Shown: piece by piece, positions 1-7,912 of the stretch
How positions within the stretch are numbered: the stretch's first letter is position 1
Layout of the letters: each line of letters begins with the position of its first letter
Assembly (NCBI RefSeq): GCF_004331995.1
Contig: NZ_SJDT01000003.1
Span: 248,001 to 312,000, forward strand
DNA length: 64,000 nucleotides
Reading direction: 5' to 3'
Origin: Arcanobacterium bovis
GTDB lineage: Bacteria > Actinomycetota > Actinomycetes > Actinomycetales > Actinomycetaceae
The notes under the pieces: generated by a model
Database searches by the model: none
Seen by the model: only the letters and a program-made list of their open reading frames with translations
What the model was told of the DNA's origin: nothing
Position numbers and translations under genes: made by a program

Positions 1-670
1 CTGGCAGGTACATGAGTTGTACGAGTACCATGCTCGCAGTGCCAATAGCGTTCTGGAAATAGGAATCGTTGATTTGGCGGACGTTACCAATCCCTGCAAT
101 AAAGGCAATGACAAATACTGTGACGGTTGCTAGAGCTGTGGCAATAAGCAATACCCGCAAGATTCGCCAAGCTCGGGTGAGATAGGGCCACCAGGGCAAA
201 TTCACCAGGAGTTCTTCACGCCCTGCCCATGTGGCCACCGCAGCAAAGCTGATCCCGCCGCCAATAATTGCGATCCACCACGGTCCCTGAGCAGAGGAAA
301 TAAGACCGATGACGGCGATAGTGAGTGCGGTAAAACCGGCAGCGAAGGCCACGTCAGACCACGCAAAAATACCAATTCGACGCATGGCAAAATATGCAGA
401 AAAAACAATTATCGCAGTATATAGGCTCGGTATCAGCGAGAGCGTACCTTGGCCAACACTCAGATGCGCACCGAACGACGTGAGCCACCATTGGGTGCCA
501 AATCGTGCAGCATCGCTCCAAGCAATATTACCCAGCAGAGGTGACGATGCAGTGATCGCATAGAAAAAGACTGCGCATAGCACTGCGCCAAGCCACGTGA
601 AAACAAGTGGTTGATTCACGGCGCGAAACACTGGAAATACTGATCTGAGGTCAATTGTTTTTTCTTGCAT
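1..670 (-). CDS. DUF6350/PerM-like multi-pass membrane protein, 3' end outside window
   Basis: The gene is open on the minus strand from an ATG at 670 to the left edge without a stop, giving about 223 residues of a longer protein. The translation is strongly hydrophobic, with segments such as FTWLGAVLCAVFFYAI and IAIIGGGISFAAVATW alternating with short polar loops. This fits the actinobacterial DUF6350 family, whose mycobacterial member PerM acts in cell division and membrane integrity. Context supports the call: in mycobacteria the order is pcrA, sucC, sucD, two genes, perM, purN, purH. Here pcrA-sucC-sucD lie at 15-20 kb in the same orientation, with a uronate island between. An in-frame ATG at 697 would add nine residues; neither start has a strong ribosome binding site. 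The family call rests on hydropathy and synteny, not on a catalytic motif. Confidence 0.6.
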   Translation of the reverse strand, partial: MQEKTIDLRSVFPVFRAVNQPLVFTWLGAVLCAVFFYAITASSPLLGNIAWSDAARFGTQWWLTSFGAHLSVGQGTLSLIPSLYTAIIVFSAYFAMRRIGIFAWSDVAFAAGFTALTIAVIGLISSAQGPWWIAIIGGGISFAAVATWAGREELLVNLPWWPYLTRAWRILRVLLIATALATVTVFVIAFIAGIGNVRQINDSYFQNAIGTASMVLVQLMYLP

Positions 671-709
671 CACTTTAATAGTTTCGCAAATGCGCATTTT
701 TACGAAGAA

Positions 710-747
710 GTGCCGGCGGCGTGTTGCTCTCAATACGCCGCCGGCAC
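710..747. terminator. Perfect 12-bp GC-rich hairpin after uxaC
   Basis: GTGCCGGCGGCG (710-721) pairs perfectly with CGCCGCCGGCAC (736-747) around a 14-nt loop. It lies between the uxaC stop and the PerM-like gene, so it probably ends the uronate operon. There is no long T-run, as is common for actinobacterial terminators. Confidence 0.65.
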
Positions 748-794
748 AGTTCGACTTAGCATCGGACGAGTGGCTACTAACTGCCCGAATCTGA

Positions 795-2204
795 TCAATC
801 GATCTTGAAAACCTTTTTTGGCTGGTCCACAGTGAGCTGCTTGATCCAGTGTTCAGCAGCTGCCAAAGTGAGACGACCCTGAGCCACATAACGTGCCAAG
901 AACGAGGAATCTACCCGTCGAGACATATCGTGACGTGCAGGAATCGACAAGAATGCGCGAGTGTCGTCAATAAATCCAGAAGCCCGCGAGAACCCAGCAG
1001 TCTCGGTAGTCGCTGCACGGAATCTTCCTATCGCATCTGGCGCATCGATAAACCACCACGGTGCTCCGATAAATACGCTCGGGTAGAAACCAGCAAGCGG
1101 TGCAATTTCACGTGAGTACACTGTCTCATCAAGCGTAAAGAGCACCACGTGCAAATCGCGATTGCTTCCATACTTATCGAGCATCGGACGCAAAGCCTTT
1201 GTGAACTCAGTAGCCACCGGAATATCATGCCCAGTATCGGCTCCAAAATTCGCGAAAGATTCGGTGTGATGATTGCGGAAAACTCCTGGGTGGATCGTCA
1301 TGACCAACCCATCATCAACGCTCATACCGGCGAAACGCAGCAGCATTGCTCCTTCAAACGCATCTGCTTCGCTAGGGTTCAAACTACCATTCACAGCTTT
1401 GCGATACAGCAGCTCAAGCTCTGCATCATCGAGATCAACTGTAAGCGGATGCGCAACACCAAAATCTGCAGAAACAGCACCGTGTTCGATAAATCGTGCC
1501 CGTGAAGCGCGCAAAGCTTCCAGATACCCTTTCACGCTGTCTACTGGGACATTCACCGATGCCGTCAGTGCTTCTACCCGCGCTCTAAATTCAGGTTTGC
1601 GCGCATTAACATAAGCATCTGGCCGCCAGGTAGGAACCACGCGCCCGGAAAAGCTCGGATCTTTTGCCAAAGCCGCATGATGCTCCAAAGTATCGAGTGG
1701 ATCATCGGTAGTCGCCAAAAAAGAAATCGGGAACGAATCGAATAATGCACGCGGGCGAAACTCGGGCTGAGCCAATTTCGCTTGGATTACATCAAAGATC
1801 TCATCCGCTGTCTCTTCACTGGGCTCACAGTCAATCCCAAACAGCGTCACAAGCTCATGAGTGAGCCAATATCCAGAGGAAGTTCCGTCAAAGAGCCGCC
1901 AATTCCGGCAGAAAATCCGCCAAGCAGCCCGTGGATCAACTGGATCAGATTTCCCCACACCTAACTCATGCAAATCAACTCCGGCCGAATTGAGCAGCCG
2001 AAATACGTAATGGTCATAAGTTAAGAAGAGATTCGCAGCATCAGAAAAAGGCTCATTGTCAAGCAAAAGTCGCGGATCAACGTGCCCATGCGGCGAGATA
2101 ATCGGTTCATCAGCCACGCTCGCGTACAAGTCGCGTGCAATATCACGAACATGTGGTTCAACCGGAAATAGCCGATCAGGATCTAGAGTCAATGGCGTTT
2201 TCAC
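795..2204 (-). CDS. uxaC: Glucuronate isomerase (uronate isomerase)
   Basis: The predicted 469-residue protein matches the UxaC family length (about 470). It would isomerise D-glucuronate to D-fructuronate, and in other organisms galacturonate to tagaturonate, as the first cytoplasmic step of uronate breakdown. The metal-dependent amidohydrolase-fold motif ISPHGHVDP lies near residue 40. Other family blocks include TTDDPLD, MTIHPGVFRNH and DTGHDIPV. I placed the start at the GTG at 2204 because AGGAGAGG ends four bases before it; a longer reading frame from 2264 would overlap kdgK. It is the last gene of the uxuB-uxuA-eda-kdgK-uxaC operon and starts 16 nt after kdgK. No uxaA or uxaB is present, so glucuronate rather than galacturonate is the likely substrate. 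Confidence 0.93.
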   Translation of the reverse strand: MKTPLTLDPDRLFPVEPHVRDIARDLYASVADEPIISPHGHVDPRLLLDNEPFSDAANLFLTYDHYVFRLLNSAGVDLHELGVGKSDPVDPRAAWRIFCRNWRLFDGTSSGYWLTHELVTLFGIDCEPSEETADEIFDVIQAKLAQPEFRPRALFDSFPISFLATTDDPLDTLEHHAALAKDPSFSGRVVPTWRPDAYVNARKPEFRARVEALTASVNVPVDSVKGYLEALRASRARFIEHGAVSADFGVAHPLTVDLDDAELELLYRKAVNGSLNPSEADAFEGAMLLRFAGMSVDDGLVMTIHPGVFRNHHTESFANFGADTGHDIPVATEFTKALRPMLDKYGSNRDLHVVLFTLDETVYSREIAPLAGFYPSVFIGAPWWFIDAPDAIGRFRAATTETAGFSRASGFIDDTRAFLSIPARHDMSRRVDSSFLARYVAQGRLTLAAAEHWIKQLTVDQPKKVFKID

Positions 2205-2220
2205 AGTACCTCTCCTGCCT

Positions 2221-3324
2221 CTATCGCTGCACGCGAGCGCTGCCGCCGCCCACAAGCCGTTCAACTTCTGGCAAAGACGCCATGGACGTATCGCCAGGTG
2301 TGGTCATTGCCAAAGCTCCATGTGCAGCTCCATACTCTACAGCCTTAGCTACCTCGCCAAATTCCATCAGCCCGTAAATCAAACCGGATGCGAAAGAATC
2401 GCCACCGCCCACGCGATCTAAAATCTCTAGCTCGTCGCGCTGCGTAGCCTGAGCAAATCCCTGCTCACGCTCCCACGCAATCGCTCCCCAATCATTGACT
2501 GTGGCGGTGCGAACCTGTCGCATCGTCGTCGCCACTACCTGGAAATTTGGATACTCAGCAGCTGCTGTCTCAATCATTTTCTTGAAGGACTCAACCTCTA
2601 GATTATCTAGATTCTCATTCGCGCCTTCTACGGTGAATCCCAGTGAGGCGGTGAAGTCCTCCTCATTGCCGATCATCACGTCAACGTATTGCGCCAGCTC
2701 ACGGTTCACTTCTTGGCATTTTTCCTGCCCACCAATGGACTTCCACAGTGAGGGGCGATAGTTGAGATCGTACGAAACCACCGTTCCATACTTCTTCGCA
2801 GTTGCCATCGCCTTTTTCGCCACATCAGCAGCGCTTTCAGACAACGCAGTGAAAATGCCGCCTGTGTGGAACCAACGCACGCCGAGCTCACCGAAGAGGT
2901 ATTCCCAGTCCACGTCGTCCGCCTGCATTTGGGAAACGGCGGTATTGCCACGGTCGTTATTTCCTACTGCCCCGCGTAGCCCGAATCCTCGTTCAGTGAA
3001 GTTCAGGCCGTTACGAACGGTGCGCCCAACGCCGTCGGACTCCACCCACTTGATGAATGACGTGTCCACGCCACCTTGCAAAATACAATCCTCAACAAGT
3101 TTGCCAATTTCGTCCGCTACCAGAGCGGTGACGACGCCGGCTCGCTTCCCGAAGCAACGACGCATTCCACGTGCCACGTTGTATTCGCCGCCTCCTTCAG
3201 AGGCTTTGAAAGAACGCGCTGTACGGATACGTCCTTCGCCTGGATCAAGACGCAACATCACCTCACCCAAAGAGACGATGTCGTAGCGGCATTCTTGTGC
3301 TGGCCGAAGTTGCAAAGCGCTCAT
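2221..3324 (-). CDS. kdgK: 2-keto-3-deoxygluconate kinase (PfkB family)
   Basis: This 367-residue sugar kinase phosphorylates 2-keto-3-deoxygluconate (KDG) to KDPG in the cytoplasm, joining the uronate route to the Entner-Doudoroff aldolase. The N-terminal block VSLGEVMLRLDPG and the glycine-rich ASEGGGEYNVA are typical of PfkB kinases. The C-terminal signature RVGGGDSFASGLIYGL carries the catalytic Asp and anion hole. It starts inside the eda stop codon (4-bp ATGA overlap), so the two are translationally coupled. Context distinguishes it from fructokinase or ribokinase: it sits between the aldolase and the isomerase of the same pathway. It is one of three PfkB kinases in the window, each in a different sugar operon. 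Confidence 0.88.
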   Translation of the reverse strand: MSALQLRPAQECRYDIVSLGEVMLRLDPGEGRIRTARSFKASEGGGEYNVARGMRRCFGKRAGVVTALVADEIGKLVEDCILQGGVDTSFIKWVESDGVGRTVRNGLNFTERGFGLRGAVGNNDRGNTAVSQMQADDVDWEYLFGELGVRWFHTGGIFTALSESAADVAKKAMATAKKYGTVVSYDLNYRPSLWKSIGGQEKCQEVNRELAQYVDVMIGNEEDFTASLGFTVEGANENLDNLEVESFKKMIETAAAEYPNFQVVATTMRQVRTATVNDWGAIAWEREQGFAQATQRDELEILDRVGGGDSFASGLIYGLMEFGEVAKAVEYGAAHGALAMTTPGDTSMASLPEVERLVGGGSARVQR

Positions 3325-3962
3325 GACCGCACCTCCGCAACAATCTCCATCGCCTCGGCCGAAAGGCGGGTGATCTCATCAAATCGGCCTTCGGCAACCA
3401 TCTGACGCGTAACCATCCAGGACCCGCCAACTGATGCAATCACATCGGTGGCTAACCACTCGCGAATATTATTGGGACCGATTCCACCCGTCGGCATGAA
3501 CTTCAACTGCGGAAATGGAGCTGCCATCGCTTTAACCAATGGCAAACCTCCCAAAGGAACAGCCGGGAAAAATTTCATAACGTCAAGGTCGAACGCCAAG
3601 GCTGCCATGATGTCAGTGGGATTAGCGATGCCGGGTAAGAATGCCACCTCCCGCTCGCTCGCAACTCGCGCTACGTCGGCAGAAAAGCCCGGCGAGACCA
3701 AGAATTGCGCACCGGCATCAATCGCACGATTGGCCTGCTCAGGAGTCATCACCGTACCTGCACCAACAGTGATTCCCTCCACTTGCGCCATCTGCGCAAT
3801 TGCTTGCGCAGCTACTGGCGTGCGAAAGGTGACCTCAGCCGATGTGATACCGCCTGCCACCAGCGCTTTCGCGGTAGGGAGCGCATCTTCTTCTCGATCC
3901 AACACCACTACCGGCACAATCGGATTCTTTTCCAAGAACGGACGAGCAGATGGGATAGCCAT
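3321..3962 (-). CDS. eda: KDPG/KHG aldolase
   Basis: The 213-residue class I aldolase cleaves KDPG to pyruvate and glyceraldehyde-3-phosphate. The Schiff-base lysine lies in VMKFFPAVPLGG, and the active-site glutamate in SAEVTFRTP. GAGTVMTPEQA and FLVSPGF are further family blocks. I chose the ATG at 3962: an upstream in-frame ATG at 3986 lies in a purine-rich stretch (AGGAAAGAAGAAG) that reads better as the ribosome binding site. The gene sits 29 nt after uxuA and overlaps kdgK by 4 nt. It also matches the family's usual length of about 210 residues. Confidence 0.92.
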   Translation of the reverse strand: MAIPSARPFLEKNPIVPVVVLDREEDALPTAKALVAGGITSAEVTFRTPVAAQAIAQMAQVEGITVGAGTVMTPEQANRAIDAGAQFLVSPGFSADVARVASEREVAFLPGIANPTDIMAALAFDLDVMKFFPAVPLGGLPLVKAMAAPFPQLKFMPTGGIGPNNIREWLATDVIASVGGSWMVTRQMVAEGRFDEITRLSAEAMEIVAEVRS

Positions 3963-3991
3963 TTTCTTCTTCTTTCCTAGTTGCAAATTAC

Positions 3992-5071
3992 CTAGTTACG
4001 AGTCTTCATCTTGTGAATTGATTCCCACAAGCCGTTCAAATACACGGCGCCGAGGGCACGATCGTAGAGCGGATAGCCCGGGCGTCCAGTTTCGCCCCAA
4101 ATCATACGGCCGTGATCTGGACGGATATGCACATCGGGATTGGTGTCGTAGATAGCTTCCATAATCGCGAACATATCCAGATCTCCGGTAGACGACGGGT
4201 GCGGAGCCTCGTGGAATTTCTTCGGCCCTAAGTACTTCACGTTGCGCACGTGAGCGGCATTCATCAAGCCACGCTCACCAAATTCACGGAAAATAGCTGG
4301 CACATCATTATCTGGGTTCGAACCGAGCGATCCAGAGCAGATGCAGAAACCGTTGTACTGCGAATCGTAAAGATTTGCGATCTTATCCATATCGTCGCGG
4401 TTGCGATAAATACGGGGCAAACCAAAGAGATCCCAGGCTGGATCATCAGGATGGCAAGCCATCTTGATTCCGACCTTCTCCGCCGTCGGAATAATGCCTT
4501 CAAGGAAGTAACGGTAGTTATCACGCATCTTGTTGTGATCGACGTCTTCGTACAGACGCATCACTTCATCGAGGCGCTCCAAACGCTCTGGCTCCCAACC
4601 TGGCAACGTGAGTCCGCCCGATTCTTTCGCCGTAATCTCAACGATATCGCGCGGGGTCATGCCCTCGATCTGTGCGTGATCGTAGTAAAGACAATTCGAG
4701 CCATCGTCAGTGACGTGCGCAAGCTCGGTGCGCAGCCAGTCGAATACCGGCATAAAGTTGTAAACCACAACTTTCACGCCAAACTTCGCAAGATTCTCAA
4801 GGCTCTTGTTGTAGTTTTCGATGTACTCATCGCGCGTGCTCAGACCGAGCTTGATGTCCTCATGCACATTGACCGATTCGATCACTTCACACTCGAGACC
4901 AGCATCGTTGACTCCACCTATGAGCTCACCGATTTCAGCTTCTTCCCAAACTTCACCCGCTTGTTTACCAGAGAGCACACCCATAATTCCGGTCATTTCT
5001 GGAATCTGCTTGATGTACTGCAATGGGATTGGATCGTATCCTTCGCCGTACCAGCGGAATGTCATTTTCAT
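3992..5071 (-). CDS. uxuA: Mannonate dehydratase
   Basis: The 359-residue protein matches the UxuA family, TIM-barrel enzymes that dehydrate D-mannonate to 2-keto-3-deoxygluconate using Mn2+ or Fe2+. The start [17 protein letters not shown], the block [12 protein letters not shown], the metal-binding region [18 protein letters not shown] and the C-terminal [13 protein letters not shown] are characteristic. The stop of uxuB overlaps its start (ATGA), giving translational coupling; GGAGATG lies just upstream within uxuB. Its cofactor need makes the metal-like transporter nearby (7913-9334) interesting, although that transporter lacks the usual metal ligands. Confidence 0.95.
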   Translation of the reverse strand: MKMTFRWYGEGYDPIPLQYIKQIPEMTGIMGVLSGKQAGEVWEEAEIGELIGGVNDAGLECEVIESVNVHEDIKLGLSTRDEYIENYNKSLENLAKFGVKVVVYNFMPVFDWLRTELAHVTDDGSNCLYYDHAQIEGMTPRDIVEITAKESGGLTLPGWEPERLERLDEVMRLYEDVDHNKMRDNYRYFLEGIIPTAEKVGIKMACHPDDPAWDLFGLPRIYRNRDDMDKIANLYDSQYNGFCICSGSLGSNPDNDVPAIFREFGERGLMNAAHVRNVKYLGPKKFHEAPHPSSTGDLDMFAIMEAIYDTNPDVHIRPDHGRMIWGETGRPGYPLYDRALGAVYLNGLWESIHKMKTRN

Positions 5072-6657
5072 TTGGTGTTCATCTCCTTGTCGAGCGTAGC
5101 GCGCACCGCGCCAGAGGCTGAAATCAGTTCGGCGAAGAGCTTCTCCACCTTAGTTGCGAGTGGTGTGCTATATAAATCAACACCAAAGATTTGTTTATTC
5201 GAAAGAATAGGCTCAAGAGCTGCATGAACGTCAGTTTCTTCGCCCAAGCGGATATGTGCTACATGCGCTTGCAACTCCTCAAGCAAAGGATCTGGCGAAA
5301 GCGTAAGTTCCTCGCCGTCGTCGGCAATTCCAAGCAGGTACCGACACCACAGGGCAAAGACGAGCGGCATCGCATGTAGCGAGTCCAAATCCAAGTCGCG
5401 CTCGATGTACTTCTTGATTGTTTCACCAAAGCGAATCGGAATCTTCTGGGAAGTATCCATCGCGATACGCGCTGGATCATCTGGCAGATAGCGGTTCGGG
5501 AAGCGCACTTCGAGCACTTCGCGCAGGAAGTCTTCCGGTTTCACGATACCGGGATCGACGACGACGGGCAGGCCTTCGTTCCAGCCCAGCTGGTGGACGA
5601 GCGCCGCGAGAGCCTCATCGCGCATTTCCGAATCAATGGTTGGGAAGCGAAGCAAACATCCCGCTACTGCCAAAGCCGTGTGCAGCGGATTTAGGCAGGT
5701 AGTTACCTTCATATTCTCGAAGTCATCGCAGACTTTTCGGTCCACGATACTCACACCGAATTCCTCGAACGGCGGGCGCTCACCAGCGAATTTATCTTCG
5801 ATAATGAGGTATTCAGTAGGTTCAGCATTAACGAAACCTGCATAGGGCGCACGAGCTGGGATTTCCACCGCCATGTCTGTGAACCCCATCTGGGCCAGTT
5901 CAGCCGAGATCGACTCATTCGGACGCGGAGTGATCTTATCGATCACTGAAATTGGGAACGCCACCTTCGTCTCGTCCTCAAGCCAAGTGAGGAATTGCTT
6001 TGGCACTGAACCGGCTTGTTCCCATCCACGGGCGATGGTCAGAACCGATTCACGCAATTTATCGCCATTGTGCGAGAAATTGTCGGTGGAGAGCAAGGTA
6101 ATTGGTGCACCACCAGCATTAAAGCGATGCCACAGCAGTCCGGCAACCAAAGCCATGGTGTGCGCATGGTATCCAGCTGGATCGGATGCGATCTCTTCTT
6201 CAACTGCTGCCTGTAACTGACCTTGTGCATCGTGAATCGCATAGCCTTTTTCGGTGATAGTAAAGCTCATCAGCGATACCGAGTCACGCTTCATGATCTC
6301 AACTAAGCGCTCGAAATCCTCATGACGGCGTGTAGCCAAACCTTCGCTCATGCCTGCGATAACTTTAATATCGCGTTCACCATCAGGATTGAGTGTAACG
6401 CCCAAGGTCATTAGGTCATGCTTGGCGAGTTGCACATCGAGCTCAACCGGATCCATAGGAATGACGGCGGTTACTGGCCAGTGATGACCTGCCGCAATCA
6501 GATCGTGGGCAATCCGCGCAATGAAAATACGGAAAATATTTCCCGGACCAATGTGAATCCACCGCGGCGTTTCTTTCCCTTTTGCCTGCATCTGCGCCAC
6601 ATCAAACTGTGGTGCGAGCTGGTCCAAGGAATCAAGATTTTCTAAATTGAGTTGCAT
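5068..6657 (-). CDS. uxuB: Fructuronate reductase (mannitol dehydrogenase family)
   Basis: This 529-residue long-chain polyol dehydrogenase should reduce D-fructuronate to D-mannonate with NAD(P)H. The N-terminal Rossmann region reads [17 protein letters not shown]. The family catalytic stretch appears around [16 protein letters not shown] and [10 protein letters not shown]-like sequence (here VIDKITPRP), and [14 protein letters not shown] follows in the C-terminal domain. It is longer than E. coli UxuB (about 486) but similar to the long forms seen in some Gram-positives and Thermotoga. It is the first gene of the operon. Its promoter region (6658-6837) carries GTTGCC boxes shared with the transporter operon. 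Mannitol or tagaturonate reductase are alternative family activities; the operon supports fructuronate. Confidence 0.85.
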   Translation of the reverse strand: MQLNLENLDSLDQLAPQFDVAQMQAKGKETPRWIHIGPGNIFRIFIARIAHDLIAAGHHWPVTAVIPMDPVELDVQLAKHDLMTLGVTLNPDGERDIKVIAGMSEGLATRRHEDFERLVEIMKRDSVSLMSFTITEKGYAIHDAQGQLQAAVEEEIASDPAGYHAHTMALVAGLLWHRFNAGGAPITLLSTDNFSHNGDKLRESVLTIARGWEQAGSVPKQFLTWLEDETKVAFPISVIDKITPRPNESISAELAQMGFTDMAVEIPARAPYAGFVNAEPTEYLIIEDKFAGERPPFEEFGVSIVDRKVCDDFENMKVTTCLNPLHTALAVAGCLLRFPTIDSEMRDEALAALVHQLGWNEGLPVVVDPGIVKPEDFLREVLEVRFPNRYLPDDPARIAMDTSQKIPIRFGETIKKYIERDLDLDSLHAMPLVFALWCRYLLGIADDGEELTLSPDPLLEELQAHVAHIRLGEETDVHAALEPILSNKQIFGVDLYSTPLATKVEKLFAELISASGAVRATLDKEMNTK

Positions 6658-6750
6658 CTTTCCTCGATTGCGATTTTGATTCGAAGATTGAGCATTTTCT
6701 TGCGCCCTCGCCTTCAGAAAATACCAACAACCTTGTCTGTTACCTAAATT

Positions 6751-6803
6751 CTAATGCTGGCAACTCAAGCTTCCGTTTAGTTGCCTAAAGTTGCCAACAT
6801 TAG
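6751..6803. promoter_or_regulatory. Candidate operator upstream of uxuB: GTTGCC boxes and inverted repeat
   Basis: CTAATGCTGGCAACT (6751-6765) and AGTTGCCAACATTAG (6789-6803) form a 14-of-15 inverted repeat. Inside it two GTTGCC boxes at 6780-6785 and 6790-6795 are 10 bp apart, with a reverse copy at 6759-6764. The same box recurs five times upstream of the transporter operon (14886-14979). It lies about 95-150 bp upstream of the uxuB start. The cognate protein is unknown. Confidence 0.55.
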
Positions 6804-6837
6804 ATATTTATTGCCCTTTACCAGATCAAACACGAAA

Positions 6838-7863
6838 TCATGACAGTTTCAGCATTACCTTTGACGAACCACTCGATCTATCGGTAGCTACCGCAAAGGC
6901 TTCGCAGGCCTGCGCAACATCGTATTCGTGAGTTTGGAGCGGCGAAACATCCACTACCCCATCAAGCAATCTGATAGCTTCATCCATTTCGTCCGCGAAA
7001 CGATATGAGCCCCGGTACTCAATCTCGCGCGTGACGATGTTACCGAGGGCGGCACGCACATCGCCACCAGGAAGATTACCAACCTGCACCACGATCCCGC
7101 CGCGGCGAGTTGCGCTAACAACCCCACCAATCGCGCCAGGCGCACCTGATGCCTCAATCGCGACATCGACGTCCTGCGGTAATTCCTCACCCTGAGACAG
7201 ATTCACAACCCGATCGGCGCCCATAGCACGAGCGACGCCTAGGGCTTTGTCATTGAGGTCAGCAACAGTCACGTGATGAGCACCGTAAGATTTCGCTGCC
7301 GCTACTGCTAACGAGCCGATGGGCCCAGCACCGTTCACAAGTACCGACTTACCTGCAACATTTCCGGCCCGTCGTACCGCGTGGATAGCGACGGCGAAAG
7401 GCTCAGCTAAAGCTCCCGCCTTCGTCGTCACTCCCTGCGGCAAGACACGCAATTGATCGGGGCGAACAATGCGGAATTTTGAAAATCCGCCCTGTTCATG
7501 TGGCAAAAATGCGGCAGAGCCAAAATAGCGCACTTCGGGCCAGAGATTAGTTCGAGCACGCATATCCTCAGGCACCTGGTAGTCTCCTACCAAACTCGCA
7601 GGATAAAGCGCTACTTTGGTGCCGATCTCGACTCCACTAACCTCGGATCCTACGGCGTGAACATATCCGGCAACTTCGTGCCCAAGAATCAGCGGATCAC
7701 GCAAAATAGCGGTACCAGAAACTCCTGAGCGCCAGTACGCGACGTCTGATCCACAGATACCTCCCCATTCCATACGAACCAGCACATCAGCTGGTCCACA
7801 CACTGGATCGGCCACATCATCAATGCGGAGATCTTGAGGTCCGTGCACTACTACTGCTTTCAT
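6838..7863 (-). CDS. Zinc-type dehydrogenase, L-idonate 5-dehydrogenase-like, without structural zinc site
   Basis: This 341-residue medium-chain dehydrogenase resembles L-idonate 5-dehydrogenase, which interconverts L-idonate and 5-ketogluconate. The catalytic zinc ligands are visible: Cys37 (GGICGSD), His62-Glu63 (LGHEVAG) and Glu154 (LAEPFA). The Rossmann motif is VNGAGPIGSLAVA, and YFGSAAFLPHEQGGF resembles the IdnD-specific region. Residues 86-114, where the family usually has four cysteines binding the structural zinc, contain none. The gene lies 49 nt after the Nramp-fold transporter with a good AAGGGG ribosome binding site, so the two probably form an operon controlled by the divergent GntR gene. 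The exact sugar-acid or polyol substrate is inferred only from context. Confidence 0.75.
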   Translation of the reverse strand: MKAVVVHGPQDLRIDDVADPVCGPADVLVRMEWGGICGSDVAYWRSGVSGTAILRDPLILGHEVAGYVHAVGSEVSGVEIGTKVALYPASLVGDYQVPEDMRARTNLWPEVRYFGSAAFLPHEQGGFSKFRIVRPDQLRVLPQGVTTKAGALAEPFAVAIHAVRRAGNVAGKSVLVNGAGPIGSLAVAAAKSYGAHHVTVADLNDKALGVARAMGADRVVNLSQGEELPQDVDVAIEASGAPGAIGGVVSATRRGGIVVQVGNLPGGDVRAALGNIVTREIEYRGSYRFADEMDEAIRLLDGVVDVSPLQTHEYDVAQACEAFAVATDRSSGSSKVMLKLS

Positions 7864-7912
7864 TATTCGCCCCTTATCAATGTCGTCTTCAGTATTTAGA
7901 TCGTTCGTATGT

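Noticed and set aside
3448-4155. 235-codon open frame on the plus strand
   Set aside because: Antisense to eda and the end of uxuA; composition rich in Ser/Thr/Arg as expected for a reverse-frame shadow.
4250-5227. 325-codon open frame on the plus strand
   Set aside because: It lies fully antisense to uxuA and the end of uxuB, which have clear family motifs; the translation has no recognisable domain.
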